A stretch of 64,000 bases of DNA from Pseudomonadota bacterium. Lineage in GTDB: Bacteria; Myxococcota_A; Polyangia; Polyangiales; Polyangiaceae. The translations under genes and the position numbers were made by a program. Location of the stretch: positions 12,965 through 76,964 of the forward strand of contig JAEYYX010000015.1 of NCBI GenBank assembly GCA_023428245.1. Direction: 5' to 3'. Numbering within the stretch: the first letter of the stretch is position 1; every line of letters begins with the position of its first letter. The notes beneath the pieces are model-generated. The model saw nothing but the letters and a program-made list of their open reading frames with translations. It was not told the origin of the DNA and made no database searches. Shown here in pieces: positions 41,947-51,401 of the stretch.

Positions 41947-43548
41947 GTGGTACTCAGGTGGTCCTTCTGGCGTCCGATCTGGCTCGGGTGCCTATTTTTG
42001 ATGCTCATCGCTTGCGATGAGCCGGGGAGCCGTTCCTCCCGAGCCGAGGCAGGCGGGGCGGAGCCCTTGTCGCTCGAGACCCGAGACCAAGTTCTCTCAT
42101 TCGTCTCCGAGCTTGAGGCGGAGGGGGAGCGAAGCCCGACTGGAGTCGAACGGTCGACTTCATTCGCCCGCGCCGCACATCTCCTCGAGCAAAGCTACCT
42201 GCGCGACGGTAAGACGGTCGACGCGGTGCGCGCGGAAGATCTCTGGAAGCGCGCGAGCGCCTCAGCCCCAGGATCCTGCGAGACTGCCCTCCGTGGCCTG
42301 CGCCTCCGCGCCTTTTTGAGCGGCTCGAGCGAGCAAATCGCCATAGGACTCGAAGACAGTCGTCCGATGCTCACGGACGCAGAGTGTCGCGCGCGACTCG
42401 ATCGCAGTCGCGCGTTCTTGCTGGGGGGCTCAGATCCGAAAGCCCAAGGACCGACGGATGCGGCCGGACAAAAAGGGGACGCGCCTCGGGGAGTCGTCGC
42501 GGCACAACCTGACGCCCTCGAGGTGGACGCAACTGCGGAGATCACGGGCGTAGAGACGCTCTCCTCGCAGGACTCGGCGCGGGTTGTCGTGAAAGTGACC
42601 CGTCCGACGCGATTCGAGCTCGGCGTGCTCGATGAGGACAGTGGGGGGGGGCCGCGCCTCTACGTCGACGTGCACGGCGCTCTGTATCAGGGTCCACGTG
42701 TCTTCGAGGAAACCGGTTTGGTCTCGAAGGTGCGCCTCGGGAATCGCGTAGGAGGGACGCGCCTCGTGCTCGACCTGCGCCGTGCCGCATATCACCGCGT
42801 CTTCTACCTGCCGCATCCGTTTCGGCTCATCGTCGATCTGAGCGTGACCGCCCCCGAGCGACTCACGATTCCCCGCGAGATCCGGCGCGTCGTGCTCGAT
42901 CCGGGTCACGGTGGGCATGACCCCGGAGCGGTCGGGCCCCACGGGCTCCGTGAAAAGGACGTGACCCTGGACATCGCGCACCGAGCGGCGCCCCTCTTGG
43001 CCCGGGAAGTTGGTGTTTCGACGCTCCTCACGCGAGATGTGGACGTCTACGTGCCTCTCGATGAACGAGCCGCTCGCGCCAACGCCTTCAATGCGGATCT
43101 CTTCATCTCGATCCACATGAACTCGAGTCCGGATGGCGCGGCGCGCGGGGTGATGACTTTTGTGCTCGATTCTTCTCGGCACGAGTCCGAGGCTCAGGTT
43201 GCGGCTCGGGAGAACGCGTCGACGGCCGCCGCCGCGGCTGAGCTTGCCAATTCGCTCAGTGGTATCGAGAGCTCATCTTTGCGCGCGGCCTCTCAGCTTT
43301 TCGCTGAGCTCTTGCAGCGAGCGGCCGGCTCTTCGCTCCGACAGCTCTACCCGGACGTCGAGGACCACGGGGTCCAGCGGGCGGGCTTCTACGTGCTCGC
43401 AGGCGCGACTATGCCGGCTGTGCTGTTCGAAGGTTCCTTCATCTCAAACCCCGTCGAATCGAAGCGCCTGAGCTCAGAGGCTTATCGGCAGCGGCTTGCT
43501 GACGCATTGGTCAATGCTGTGCGCGCCTACAAGGAGGGGCGCCACTGA
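41947..43548 (+). CDS. Lipoprotein N-acetylmuramoyl-L-alanine amidase
   Basis: 533 residues from GTG 41947. The signal sequence ends in LMLIAC (good lipobox), so it is a lipoprotein. A helical region comes first, then an AMIN-like domain (about 195-300: RVVVKVTRPTRFELGVLDE, TRLVLDLRRAAYHRVFYLPHPFRLIVDLSV), then Amidase_3 (about 312-530) with the zinc ligands in LDPGHGGHDPG, LREKDVTLDIA and FISIHMNSSPDG, and the catalytic Glu in VLFEGSFISNP. It cleaves the amide bond between muramic acid and the stem peptide during division or wall remodelling. It starts 15 bases after the activator stop, so probably co-transcribed. Confidence 0.95.
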   Translation: MVLRWSFWRPIWLGCLFLMLIACDEPGSRSSRAEAGGAEPLSLETRDQVLSFVSELEAEGERSPTGVERSTSFARAAHLLEQSYLRDGKTVDAVRAEDLWKRASASAPGSCETALRGLRLRAFLSGSSEQIAIGLEDSRPMLTDAECRARLDRSRAFLLGGSDPKAQGPTDAAGQKGDAPRGVVAAQPDALEVDATAEITGVETLSSQDSARVVVKVTRPTRFELGVLDEDSGGGPRLYVDVHGALYQGPRVFEETGLVSKVRLGNRVGGTRLVLDLRRAAYHRVFYLPHPFRLIVDLSVTAPERLTIPREIRRVVLDPGHGGHDPGAVGPHGLREKDVTLDIAHRAAPLLAREVGVSTLLTRDVDVYVPLDERAARANAFNADLFISIHMNSSPDGAARGVMTFVLDSSRHESEAQVAARENASTAAAAAELANSLSGIESSSLRAASQLFAELLQRAAGSSLRQLYPDVEDHGVQRAGFYVLAGATMPAVLFEGSFISNPVESKRLSSEAYRQRLADALVNAVRAYKEGRH

Positions 43549-43654
43549 ACGATTCGGCAGCGCGGGGTAGGCGGAGGTGGGACCAGAGGGGCGACCTTTG
43601 GTTGCTACCCTGGAAGTGGTGGGCTACGCTCCCGAGCTCGCCGGAGAGCGACTC

Positions 43655-44017
43655 ATGAACAAGCCGCAGCTCAAGAAATTCAAGCAACTTCTCGAAGAGA
43701 AGCGTGAAGAAATCCTCAAGAAGGCGCAGCAGACGCTGACCGAGGATATGACGCTCGACCAGGACGATCTGCCCGACGAAATGGACCTCGCGTCCAGTGA
43801 GTATCTGCAGTCGTTCACTTTCCGCCTCCGCGGCCGTGAGAAGGTCTTTCTGAGCAAGATTCAGAAAGCCCTCGACCGCATCGAGGACGGAACCTTTGGA
43901 CTCTGCGAAGAGTGTGGGACGGAGATTACTCCGAAGCGCCTCGAGGCGCGCCCCGAGACCACGCTCTGTATCCGCTGCAAAGAAGACCAGGAGCGCGTTG
44001 AGCGCGACTTCGGCTAA
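43655..44017 (+). CDS. DksA/TraR-type C4 zinc-finger protein
   Basis: 120 residues from ATG 43655 (GGAG 8 bases upstream). Coiled-coil N-terminal helices with a DDLPDEMDLASSE tip (DxxDxA signature of DksA), then a zinc finger CEEC-x17-CIRC near the C-terminus. Such proteins bind the RNA polymerase secondary channel and, with ppGpp, redirect transcription. Both acidic tip residues are present, so it should be functional. A longer in-frame start at 43577 adds 26 residues without support. Followed by a strong terminator. Confidence 0.92.
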   Translation: MNKPQLKKFKQLLEEKREEILKKAQQTLTEDMTLDQDDLPDEMDLASSEYLQSFTFRLRGREKVFLSKIQKALDRIEDGTFGLCEECGTEITPKRLEARPETTLCIRCKEDQERVERDFG

Positions 44018-44040
44018 CGCGAGCCTCGCCTATGGAAAAG

Positions 44041-44074
44041 AAAACGGGGCGCCTTCTGGTGCCCCGTTTTTTCG
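44041..44074 (+). terminator. Rho-independent terminator after the DksA-like gene
   Basis: AAAACGGGGCGCC with GGTGCCCCGTTTT, 4-base loop, one wobble, then TTCG; the A-tract/T-tract arms make it function on both strands. Confidence 0.92.
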
Positions 44075-44125
44075 TTGGTCGCTCTCTCTTGGCCCCGGCT
44101 CTTCTTCGCGCCGTCGGGCCGCGGT

Positions 44126-44719
44126 CTAGGTGCCCTCTTCCGAGTTCGCCTTCTTCTTCATCCGCTCGATGAGCCCGGAAAATCCATCCTTGTCCATGAT
44201 CTTCCGGAACTGGTTCTTGTAGTTCAAAACGAGACTCGACCCTTCCGTAATGATGTCCTGGATGCGCCATTTGCCGTCTTTTTCGGCCACGACGTAGTCG
44301 ATCGACAGAGGCTCTTTGCGCTGGTCCGTCTTGTGTTTGGCGGTCGTTTTCACCAAACGCCCGCCTTTTGCGTCATTTTCGCCGCGGAACTCAATTGCGT
44401 AGTTGAGCGTGTCGCGGATGTTCTTGGTGTAGGCGCGGCGAACCAAGGTCACGAGCAGCGTCTGGAACTCCTTGCGCTCAGCCTCGCTCAAACTGGCCCA
44501 TTTGCCTTCGAGGGAGGCGGAGGCCAGCTTTTCGTAGTCGAGCAGCTGGTCGAACGCCTGGTTCAGCTTTTCTACTGGGGCCTTCGAGGAGACGAGCGAG
44601 GTGAGCTCAGTGTGCTTGACCTTGAGGTACCCTTCGGCGCTTTCGGCGAGGGCCGGCGACGAGGCGAAGAGTAGGGCGAGCAGCAGGAGTAGGCGGCGAG
44701 CAAATCGAGAGGTGATCAT
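44126..44719 (-). CDS. MlaC/Ttg2D-family periplasmic phospholipid-binding protein
   Basis: 197 residues: signal peptide (RRLLLLLALLFASSPALA|ES), then the MlaC fold with VSSKAPVEKLNQAFDQLLDYEKLA, WASLSEAERKEFQTLLVTLVRRAYTKN and the C-terminal GKWRIQDIITEGSSLVLNYKNQFRKIM. MlaC shuttles phospholipids between the outer-membrane MlaA complex and the inner-membrane ABC transporter. No mla transporter genes are in the window. It follows the PilS-like kinase gene on the same strand by 92 bases. Confidence 0.93.
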   Translation of the reverse strand: MITSRFARRLLLLLALLFASSPALAESAEGYLKVKHTELTSLVSSKAPVEKLNQAFDQLLDYEKLASASLEGKWASLSEAERKEFQTLLVTLVRRAYTKNIRDTLNYAIEFRGENDAKGGRLVKTTAKHKTDQRKEPLSIDYVVAEKDGKWRIQDIITEGSSLVLNYKNQFRKIMDKDGFSGLIERMKKKANSEEGT

Positions 44720-44811
44720 GGCGAGAAGTGGGGGTCGAAGGTTATACGGACCGCACCCTCTTCACCTTCCCACGTCGAAAGCGCCCGGAAAAGGTTCGTT
44801 CGCTCCAAAAA

Positions 44812-46155
44812 TTACCCCGAATTTTCCCTGTGAAACCGGGGCATGCGCAGAACGAAGGTCGCTCCGCTCTGTCCGGTAGGCACTTCGACCGAGAAACCGT
44901 GCTCGTCGGCGATGCGTTTGACGACGGCGAGCCCGATACCGGTGCCATGAGATCTCGTCGTATAATATGCGTCGAAGAGGTGGAGGCGGGCTTGGGAGTC
45001 GATGCCGCTGCCGTCGTCTTCCACCGCGACGCTCACCTGGTCCGCGTTGCCGCTGAGGCGGACGCGCACCTCTCCTCCAGCTTCGCTCGCCTGGACCGCA
45101 TTCCGCACAAGGTTCCAGAAGAGCTGGCGAAGTTGTCCGCCATCTGCAATCACGGTGAACTCTTCGTCTTCGGGTGCGAGAAGGTGAACGTCCACATCGC
45201 TTGTGGCGCGCCCCGAGACGCGGGCGAGCTGGACAAGATCTCTCAGAAGGGGACCTACGACCACAGGCGCGAGATCCGGTGGCCTGGGTCGCGCCAGGTC
45301 GAGCATATCGCTGACGAGTTCTTCGAGGCGCCTCGATTCCCGGAGCACGATCTCGCAGAGCTGTCGATCGTCGTCATCGACGGCAGTGGTGCGGAGCATC
45401 TGAACCGAGCCCGAGATAGCGCTGAGGGGATTGCGGATTTCGTGGGCGAGACCGAGGGAGAGGCGCCCCAGGGCGGCCATACGTTCGGCGCGGTGTGCGC
45501 GGTCTTCGGCATCGACGAGGGCGCCTCGCGTGCGCTGCAAGCGCTCAGAGAGATTACTCACGAGCAGCGCCACGAACAGGAGCGCGAGCAGGTTGATCAC
45601 CACGTGGAAGGTGATGTCGTCGGGATGGAGCGCGTAGGAGCGTGAGGGCTGATCCAGGGGAGCGGGGAGCGTCTTGGCCTGCACGAGGAGCGTCAAAAGG
45701 CTATAGAAGACGCCGCCGCTGAGTGCCGAAGCCATGGCGCCCGGCACGCCGAGGACGATGCCGGCGACGATGCAGGAAATGCCATAGAGGACCGTGGCTC
45801 CGCTCGCCGGTCCCCCGCTCAGGTACACCATCACAGTCCAGAGCGCCTGATCGATCAGCAATGTCCCGAGCAAGACGGAACGCGCTTTTGCGCCTGCACG
45901 GAGGAGCAATTGAGCGACGGCGCTCGTCAGGACCGCTACGAGAAATGCCACGAGGGCGAGGGAAGTCGAGTAGCTAAGCGTCCCCTGCAGAGGTGGACTC
46001 ACGAGTTCGAAGGCAACGACAGAGAGGGCCGCACCAAAGAGCAGGAACCGAAAGACCGTGAGCCAGCGGAAGGTCCTCCGGAATGGAGGCGAGGCTGCGG
46101 CTGCGGCTGCGGTTGCTGCTCGCGGCCCGTCGCCGAACGCACGATCAGGGGGCAT
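44812..46155 (-). CDS. PilS-like membrane sensor histidine kinase
   Basis: About 447 residues from ATG 46155; GTG 46179 is an alternative. N-terminal sensor of about six membrane helices (residues 33-185), then a linker helix with FVALLVSNLSERLQRTRGAL, the HisKA motif LSLGLAHEIRNPLSAISG (phospho-acceptor His about 236) and HATPase_c with NLVRNAVQA (N box), VEDDGSGID (G1) and HGTGIGLAVVKRI (G2). It directly follows pilC on the same strand, the order found in the M. xanthus pil cluster (pilC-pilS-pilR), where PilS controls pilin expression. No pilR follows here; an mlaC-like gene does. Confidence 0.9.
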   Translation of the reverse strand: MPPDRAFGDGPRAATAAAAAASPPFRRTFRWLTVFRFLLFGAALSVVAFELVSPPLQGTLSYSTSLALVAFLVAVLTSAVAQLLLRAGAKARSVLLGTLLIDQALWTVMVYLSGGPASGATVLYGISCIVAGIVLGVPGAMASALSGGVFYSLLTLLVQAKTLPAPLDQPSRSYALHPDDITFHVVINLLALLFVALLVSNLSERLQRTRGALVDAEDRAHRAERMAALGRLSLGLAHEIRNPLSAISGSVQMLRTTAVDDDDRQLCEIVLRESRRLEELVSDMLDLARPRPPDLAPVVVGPLLRDLVQLARVSGRATSDVDVHLLAPEDEEFTVIADGGQLRQLFWNLVRNAVQASEAGGEVRVRLSGNADQVSVAVEDDGSGIDSQARLHLFDAYYTTRSHGTGIGLAVVKRIADEHGFSVEVPTGQSGATFVLRMPRFHRENSG

Positions 46156-46203
46156 CGAAGGGGAGAGACGGAGCACCACGTCGACTCAAATGGCCTCCCT
46201 CGA

Positions 46204-47421
46204 TTACCCCCCGCCGCCCACCGCACCGGCGAGCGAGAAGATCGGCAAATACATAGCGACCAGCACGACGCCGACCATACCGCCGACGCCGACCATCATG
46301 ATCGGCTCAAGGGAGGAGGTGAGCGCGGCGACCGCGACGTCAGTCTCCTCTTCGTAGAAGTCGGCGATCTTATTGAGCATCTGATCGAGAGCACCGGTCT
46401 GCTCGCCGACGGAGATCATTTGCACCACCATCTCCGGGAACACGCCCGCCTTCAGCAGGGGATCGGCCATGTTTTGGCCTTCGCCGACTGCAGTGCGCAC
46501 ACCCATGACACCTTCGGAGATGATGACGTTGCCGGCGGTTCGCGCGCAGATTTCAAGAGCATCAAGGATCGGAACGCCCGATTGGAGCAAGGTGCCGAGA
46601 GTACGCGTGAAGCGAGCAACGGCGATCTTCTGCATGGTGGGACCCATCAGCGGTAGGGAGAGGAGCGCTTTGTGGAGCATCTTCTTGCCGCGCGGGTTGC
46701 GGTAGGTGGCGATGAAGCCGTAGGCGAGCCCGATGCTGATCAGCACGATCAACCAAAGGTAGCTCACGAACGCGTGAGAGGCGGCCAGCATCATTCGGGT
46801 GATCCCGGGCAGGTTCTCCTTGCCGCCGCCGAAGTTCTTGAACATCTCCTCGAAGGCCGGGATGACGAACGCCATCAAGATCGCAATGACGGCGATAGCC
46901 ACGAAGACCACGATCGTCGGGTAGGTCAGGGCTCCTCGGACCTGGGAGATCAGCTTGGCCCTCTTCTCGATGTACGTAGAGAGACGCAGCATGATGCTGT
47001 CCAAGATGCCGCCGACCTCACCAGCCTGAATCAGGTTGACGAACAGATCGTCGAAGATGAGCGGGTGGCGCCTGAGTGACTCGCTGAAGGTGGCGCCTTG
47101 TTCGACGTTCCCTTTGATGTCCGAGAGGGCAGCTTTGAACGTTCGATTTGATTGTTGCGAGGCTAAGATGTCGAGACACTGTACGATGGGCAGGCCCGCG
47201 TTGATCATCGTCGCGAATAGGCGCGTGAAAGTGACGAGCTCTTTCACGCCGACGCCGCCGCCGAAACTGATGCTGCGCAGCCGGGAACGCGGCTGGACCT
47301 TGACGGGCGTCAAGAGCTGCTGGCGGAGGCGGTTTTGGACGGTGAGGACATCGGGCGCGTCCATGACGCCCTTTTGGATTTGGCCCGCGCGGTTGCGCGC
47401 TTCCCAGCTAAACTCCGGCAT
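46204..47421 (-). CDS. pilC: Type IV pilus inner-membrane platform protein PilC
   Basis: 405 residues of standard length. Two T2SS_F domains (about 65-190 and 270-395), each with the family pattern (FTRLFATMINAGLPIVQCLDIL; FTRTLGTLLQSGVPILDALEI). Three membrane segments: TIVVFVAIAVIAILMAFVIP, FVSYLWLIVLISIGLAYGF and MMVGVGGMVGVVLVAMYLPIF. The N-terminal EFSWEARNRAGQIQKGVM is the typical start. It anchors the PilB/PilT motors at the inner membrane. The pilB and pilT genes that usually precede it are absent; a divergent serine hydrolase lies upstream. Confidence 0.96.
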   Translation of the reverse strand: MPEFSWEARNRAGQIQKGVMDAPDVLTVQNRLRQQLLTPVKVQPRSRLRSISFGGGVGVKELVTFTRLFATMINAGLPIVQCLDILASQQSNRTFKAALSDIKGNVEQGATFSESLRRHPLIFDDLFVNLIQAGEVGGILDSIMLRLSTYIEKRAKLISQVRGALTYPTIVVFVAIAVIAILMAFVIPAFEEMFKNFGGGKENLPGITRMMLAASHAFVSYLWLIVLISIGLAYGFIATYRNPRGKKMLHKALLSLPLMGPTMQKIAVARFTRTLGTLLQSGVPILDALEICARTAGNVIISEGVMGVRTAVGEGQNMADPLLKAGVFPEMVVQMISVGEQTGALDQMLNKIADFYEEETDVAVAALTSSLEPIMMVGVGGMVGVVLVAMYLPIFSLAGAVGGGG

Positions 47422-47517
47422 GCTGTTTCCGATTCCGACTCTGGACGCGCCTCAGGCGATAAGGCGATCATACCCGGGGCTTTGACGCGAGGTCAAAAAC
47501 TACAGGGATGCTGAGGA

Positions 47518-48570
47518 ATGCCGAGAGAAGGTGACATCGATGACGTCGTCAGGGTTTGTGTGACAGAGGCACAGGTCGCTCCTGTTGGCGTTGCAGCTTG
47601 GGCCCGGGTGGGGGACGGGCGGGTTTTCTGGGGAGGTGAGGGTGCGGATGTGGGCTCTGCGTTCGATCTCGCCTCGGTGACGAAGACCTGCGTCGCGGTC
47701 ACGGCCGTCAAGCTCGCGTGCTCGGGCCAGTTGAGTCTCGATCGGCCAGCCCAGGATTTCTTGCCCGGGCTTACGGGGACTCGAGGGGGAAGCGCGTCCC
47801 TGCGAGTCCTCCTCTCTCACCGGAGCGGCCTTCGTGCGCATGAACAGCTCTATCGGGAATCCTGGGCGGGGCGGCCCGTATCGCGCCTTCGCTTCCTCCG
47901 GCGTGCTGCCGAGGCTCGAGGACAGCACACGGGCGCTCTCTACAGCGACCTCGGGTACATCATCGCTGGGGCCTGCATCGAGGAGGCGGAACAAGCTCCT
48001 CTCGACCTAGTTATCGAAGAGGTTCTCGCGCATCCTCACGGGCTCTCGATCGGCTCGACTCGGAGGCTCCGCGCCCGAGGGGTGCGCGAGTTTGTGTCGA
48101 CGGAGATCCAGCCAGCGCGGGGAGGGCTCCTCTCGGGAGTCGTGCACGATGACAACGCTTGGGCACTCTCGGGGCTCGGCTGCGCGGGGCACGCGGGGCT
48201 TTTCGGGACTCCAGAATCACTTGTCCGTCTCGGACTTCTGCTCACCGAGGGAGCCGCGGAAGGAGGTCCCTTCGAGGCGCTAGTGCCCGAGCTCCTCGCG
48301 GAATGGAGCCAAGGGCTTGGCATGGGCGTGATGTTTGCGAGCGGGCCTGACAGCCAAGCGGGACAGCTGCGGGGCCCGCGTGTCTTCGGGCACCTCGGGT
48401 TCACCGGAACGAGTCTCTGGTGTGATCCGGATCGAGGCGTCGCAGCGGTTCTACTGACGAATCGCGTGTACCCGCGGAGAAATCCTCGGCCGACTCAGCC
48501 GGGTATCGTAGGGGCGCGTCGCGCTGTCCATGACCAGCTCTGGGCGCTTTCGGATCAGGGAGCGAGCTGA
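47518..48570 (+). CDS. Serine hydrolase, beta-lactamase/transpeptidase-like
   Basis: 350 residues. Class C-like motifs: SxxK as SVTK (catalytic Ser about residue 53), YxN-equivalent YSDLGY (about 142), and FGHLGFTG in the HxG box position near the C-terminus (about 290). No signal peptide is apparent, so it is probably cytoplasmic and more likely an esterase or D-amino-peptidase than a beta-lactamase. Substrate unknown. It is divergent from pilC. Confidence 0.85.
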   Translation: MPREGDIDDVVRVCVTEAQVAPVGVAAWARVGDGRVFWGGEGADVGSAFDLASVTKTCVAVTAVKLACSGQLSLDRPAQDFLPGLTGTRGGSASLRVLLSHRSGLRAHEQLYRESWAGRPVSRLRFLRRAAEARGQHTGALYSDLGYIIAGACIEEAEQAPLDLVIEEVLAHPHGLSIGSTRRLRARGVREFVSTEIQPARGGLLSGVVHDDNAWALSGLGCAGHAGLFGTPESLVRLGLLLTEGAAEGGPFEALVPELLAEWSQGLGMGVMFASGPDSQAGQLRGPRVFGHLGFTGTSLWCDPDRGVAAVLLTNRVYPRRNPRPTQPGIVGARRAVHDQLWALSDQGAS

Positions 48571-48688
48571 GGTGCATGCGCGGAACCGGCCTCAGGGAGC
48601 GCAGTCTGAAAGGGGACTCGACGGGGCGATGTCCTATCGCTAGGACTGTGCGAATGGGTCCGAGGGATTCGGCCCCGATGTCGGTCTG

Positions 48689-49918
48689 ATGTGGAAGCTC
48701 TCGATTGCTGACGACCAGGGCCAGCGAACGAACGTCACCCTCGTCCGCGACCAGTACACGATCGGTCGTGCGGAAGGGAACAGCGTTCGTCTCACGGAAC
48801 GCAACGTGTCCCGACAGCACGCGCTCGTGGAGCGCTCGAAGCGCGGGATCCGAATTCAGGACCTTGGTAGTGACAACGGAATATTCGTCAACGGCGTGCG
48901 GCTGTCGACCGAGGCGCACGAACTGGAGCATGGCGATCTGGTCCAGATTGGCGACTATCGGATCGAGATCATCGACGAAGACCGTTCGACCCAAGAACAG
49001 GCGCATCGTCCGCTCGCGGGGTCGGTGTCCCCGCCCTCGACTCGTCTCTCCGATCGGCTCGTCGTGCTCATCGGCCCGAACCAAGGTCATGAATTCCCCC
49101 TTGAGATGGACAGGCATCTCATTGGACGCGGCGAGGAATGCGATATCCCGCTGGATCACGCCTCAGTGAGCCGGGTCCACGCTGAGGTTCGTCGCATCGA
49201 CGCGGACCATTTTGAGATCATTGACAAAGGCAGCGCCAATGGGCTCCGGGTCAATTCGCGGGAGATGCCGCGCGCGGTCCTCGATGGTCGAGATGTGATT
49301 GAGATCGGAGACGTCGTCCTCAAGTACATCCCGAAGGGTCAGGTGTTCCGCGCCTCGCCAGCGGAAGGTGCGCGCATCGCGGCGCTCGCAGGCGCCTCTT
49401 CTTTGCCACCGGGAGAAAAAGCTTCGATCGGTCTTGGTCGAACCCTGTTTGCCGCGGGCCTCGGCGCCCTAGTCGCCGCACTGCTCGCGGCCTATCTGAT
49501 CACGGCTCCCTCCCGAGCACGGGGCGTCGAGCGATCCCGGGCGACCGCGGGCCTCGCAGCCAACGTCGTTGCGGCGCTCGACGAAGCTGTTTCCCTCAAA
49601 GAAAAGGGAGATCTGAGCGGCGCTCATCGGAAGATCCAGAGCCTCGGCCGGAAGCCTCAGATCACGAAGCTGCCGGATGTGATCGCGATCGAGAGCGCCT
49701 GGGCCAAAGCTCGTCTCGAAGAGGCGCGCACGAAGTCCTCCGTTGCTGAACGTCGGGCGCTCTTTGATGAGGTGGCGCGGACTGAGACTGTGCCGACCGC
49801 GCTGCGACGGGAGGCGAGTGACCTCTTGCAGAAGACCGCCGAGAAGGGGATTTCCCTCGAAGAGCTCGAGCAAGAACAGGGCCGCACCGAGGCCGGGTCG
49901 GATGCAAAGGAACCCTAA
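48689..49918 (+). CDS. Tandem FHA-domain membrane protein
   Basis: 409 residues. FHA1 (about 20-75: YTIGRAEGNSVRL, VSRQHALVE, GSDNGIFVNG) and FHA2 (about 130-190: HLIGRGEECDIPL, VSRVHAEVR, GSANGLRVN) both keep the GR, SRxHA and NG residues needed to bind phosphothreonine. A single membrane segment (about 248-270, LFAAGLGALVAALLAAYLI) and a helical Lys/Glu-rich periplasmic tail follow. It should read Ser/Thr phosphorylation at the membrane. Its last 17 bases overlap the start of the SGNH hydrolase gene. Confidence 0.92.
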   Translation: MWKLSIADDQGQRTNVTLVRDQYTIGRAEGNSVRLTERNVSRQHALVERSKRGIRIQDLGSDNGIFVNGVRLSTEAHELEHGDLVQIGDYRIEIIDEDRSTQEQAHRPLAGSVSPPSTRLSDRLVVLIGPNQGHEFPLEMDRHLIGRGEECDIPLDHASVSRVHAEVRRIDADHFEIIDKGSANGLRVNSREMPRAVLDGRDVIEIGDVVLKYIPKGQVFRASPAEGARIAALAGASSLPPGEKASIGLGRTLFAAGLGALVAALLAAYLITAPSRARGVERSRATAGLAANVVAALDEAVSLKEKGDLSGAHRKIQSLGRKPQITKLPDVIAIESAWAKARLEEARTKSSVAERRALFDEVARTETVPTALRREASDLLQKTAEKGISLEELEQEQGRTEAGSDAKEP

Positions 49919-51356
49919 GCGGGTCTTTGCCGAGGCCAAGCCTCTGCTGGCGGTCGCGCTGGCGCTGGCTATCGCGCTCTTGGCGGAGCTGGTTCCGGCT
50001 CTCGCTCCTGTGAGGGTTCTTTCCGCAGTGAAGCGCCCTCCTGGCCTCATGGAGCAGGCGCCTTCTGCCCCACCGGAGGCCACGGAAGGAGAAGCGTTGC
50101 TCGAACGATCGGCGCTCGTTTCAGAAGCTCGTCTCGGCGCCGATGAGTCAGCTTCGGTGCTCGTGGCGGACCGGCTCGAGAGTTTGCCGGATTTCGGCGA
50201 GCCACCGCGACCTTTGGTCGACCCGAGCGGCCGAGCTCTCGACCAGTTTTTTGCGAGCCTCGATCGCACACGGCGGGGCGAAGCGGGAGCCACCACACGC
50301 GTCTTGCACTACGGTGACTCGCTTATTGTGAGTGATTACGTATCGGGGACGTTACGCCGCCGCATGCAAGGCACTTTCGGCGACGGAGGGCACGGCTATC
50401 AACTGATGGCGAACGCCTGGCCTGCCTACTTTCACAATGACGTCTTCCGTTTTGCCACAGCGGGCTTCCGCGCAAGTCGCATCGTCGGGCCTGAGACGAA
50501 AGACGGTCTGTACGGGCTCGGTGGCGTGACGTTTCGGAGCTATTCGGGTCTTCGAGCTCAGTTCCGCACCGAAGAAAAAGGGGCCTTTGGCCGCTCGGTC
50601 TCGAAATTCATCGTTTCGTACCTGGAATCCCCGGGAGCGGGGTCGCTCGAGGTGTGGATCGACGGCGCTCAAGTAGCGACCATCGACACGAATGGTCCGA
50701 AGCCCCGTGTGATGCGTCGCTCATTTTCGGTCCCCGACGGTCCCCACCGCTTCGAGATCGTGACCCGTGGCGGCGAGACGCGGACCTTTGGTGTCGTGAT
50801 GGAGCGGGACGAGCCGGGCGTCGTCTGGGATGCGCTCGGCATCCAAGGGGCGCGGATTCGCTTCTTGGACAAGATCGAGCCGGAACACTTTGCGGATGAG
50901 CTGCGCTGGCGCGATCCGAAGCTCGTCGTGTTTGAGTTCGGCACGAACGAATCCGGGGACGGCTACGCGTACCCGATGCCCGAATATCAAAGGACCATGC
51001 AGGAGGTGCTCCGAAGGGTGCGCGCCGCGGTGCCCTCGTCGGATTGTCTGATCATTGGGACTATGGATCGGGCGCGCATCGAGGATGGTCAGGTTACGAG
51101 CATGAAAATCATCCAGCTGATCGTCGCCGAACAGGAGAAGGCTGCGGTGGAGGTCGGCTGCGCCTACTTCGACACCTACCAGGCTATGGGCGGGTGGGGA
51201 TCGATGCCCGCTTGGGTGCGGCGTGGCCTCGGCCAGAAGGACATGATGCACCCGACGGGCGTGGGCGCAGATCGAATCGGCACCTGGGTCTTTCAGGCAC
51301 TCATGCAGAGCTATCGAGCCTACGGCGAGCGACTGGCGGCGCCTGAGTCCGAGTAG
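49902..51356 (+). CDS. Membrane-anchored SGNH (GDSL-like) hydrolase
   Basis: About 484 residues from ATG 49902, which overlaps the FHA gene by 17 bases. One N-terminal membrane helix (LLAVALALAIALLAELVP). The SGNH blocks are visible: I HYGDSL (about 135), II region GGHGYQLMAN, III FGTNES (about 346), V MMHPTGVGADR (about 447) with the catalytic His. A beta-sandwich-like insert lies between blocks II and III (about 195-310). SGNH enzymes of this shape act on ester groups, often O-acetyl groups of polysaccharides, in the periplasm. Substrate not known. It converges with the second SGNH gene. Confidence 0.87.
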   Translation: MQRNPKRVFAEAKPLLAVALALAIALLAELVPALAPVRVLSAVKRPPGLMEQAPSAPPEATEGEALLERSALVSEARLGADESASVLVADRLESLPDFGEPPRPLVDPSGRALDQFFASLDRTRRGEAGATTRVLHYGDSLIVSDYVSGTLRRRMQGTFGDGGHGYQLMANAWPAYFHNDVFRFATAGFRASRIVGPETKDGLYGLGGVTFRSYSGLRAQFRTEEKGAFGRSVSKFIVSYLESPGAGSLEVWIDGAQVATIDTNGPKPRVMRRSFSVPDGPHRFEIVTRGGETRTFGVVMERDEPGVVWDALGIQGARIRFLDKIEPEHFADELRWRDPKLVVFEFGTNESGDGYAYPMPEYQRTMQEVLRRVRAAVPSSDCLIIGTMDRARIEDGQVTSMKIIQLIVAEQEKAAVEVGCAYFDTYQAMGGWGSMPAWVRRGLGQKDMMHPTGVGADRIGTWVFQALMQSYRAYGERLAAPESE

Positions 51357-51401
51357 CCCTGCCTTCCTCAGGAGAACTTCTCAGTTCGCCATGGTTGTTG
51401 C

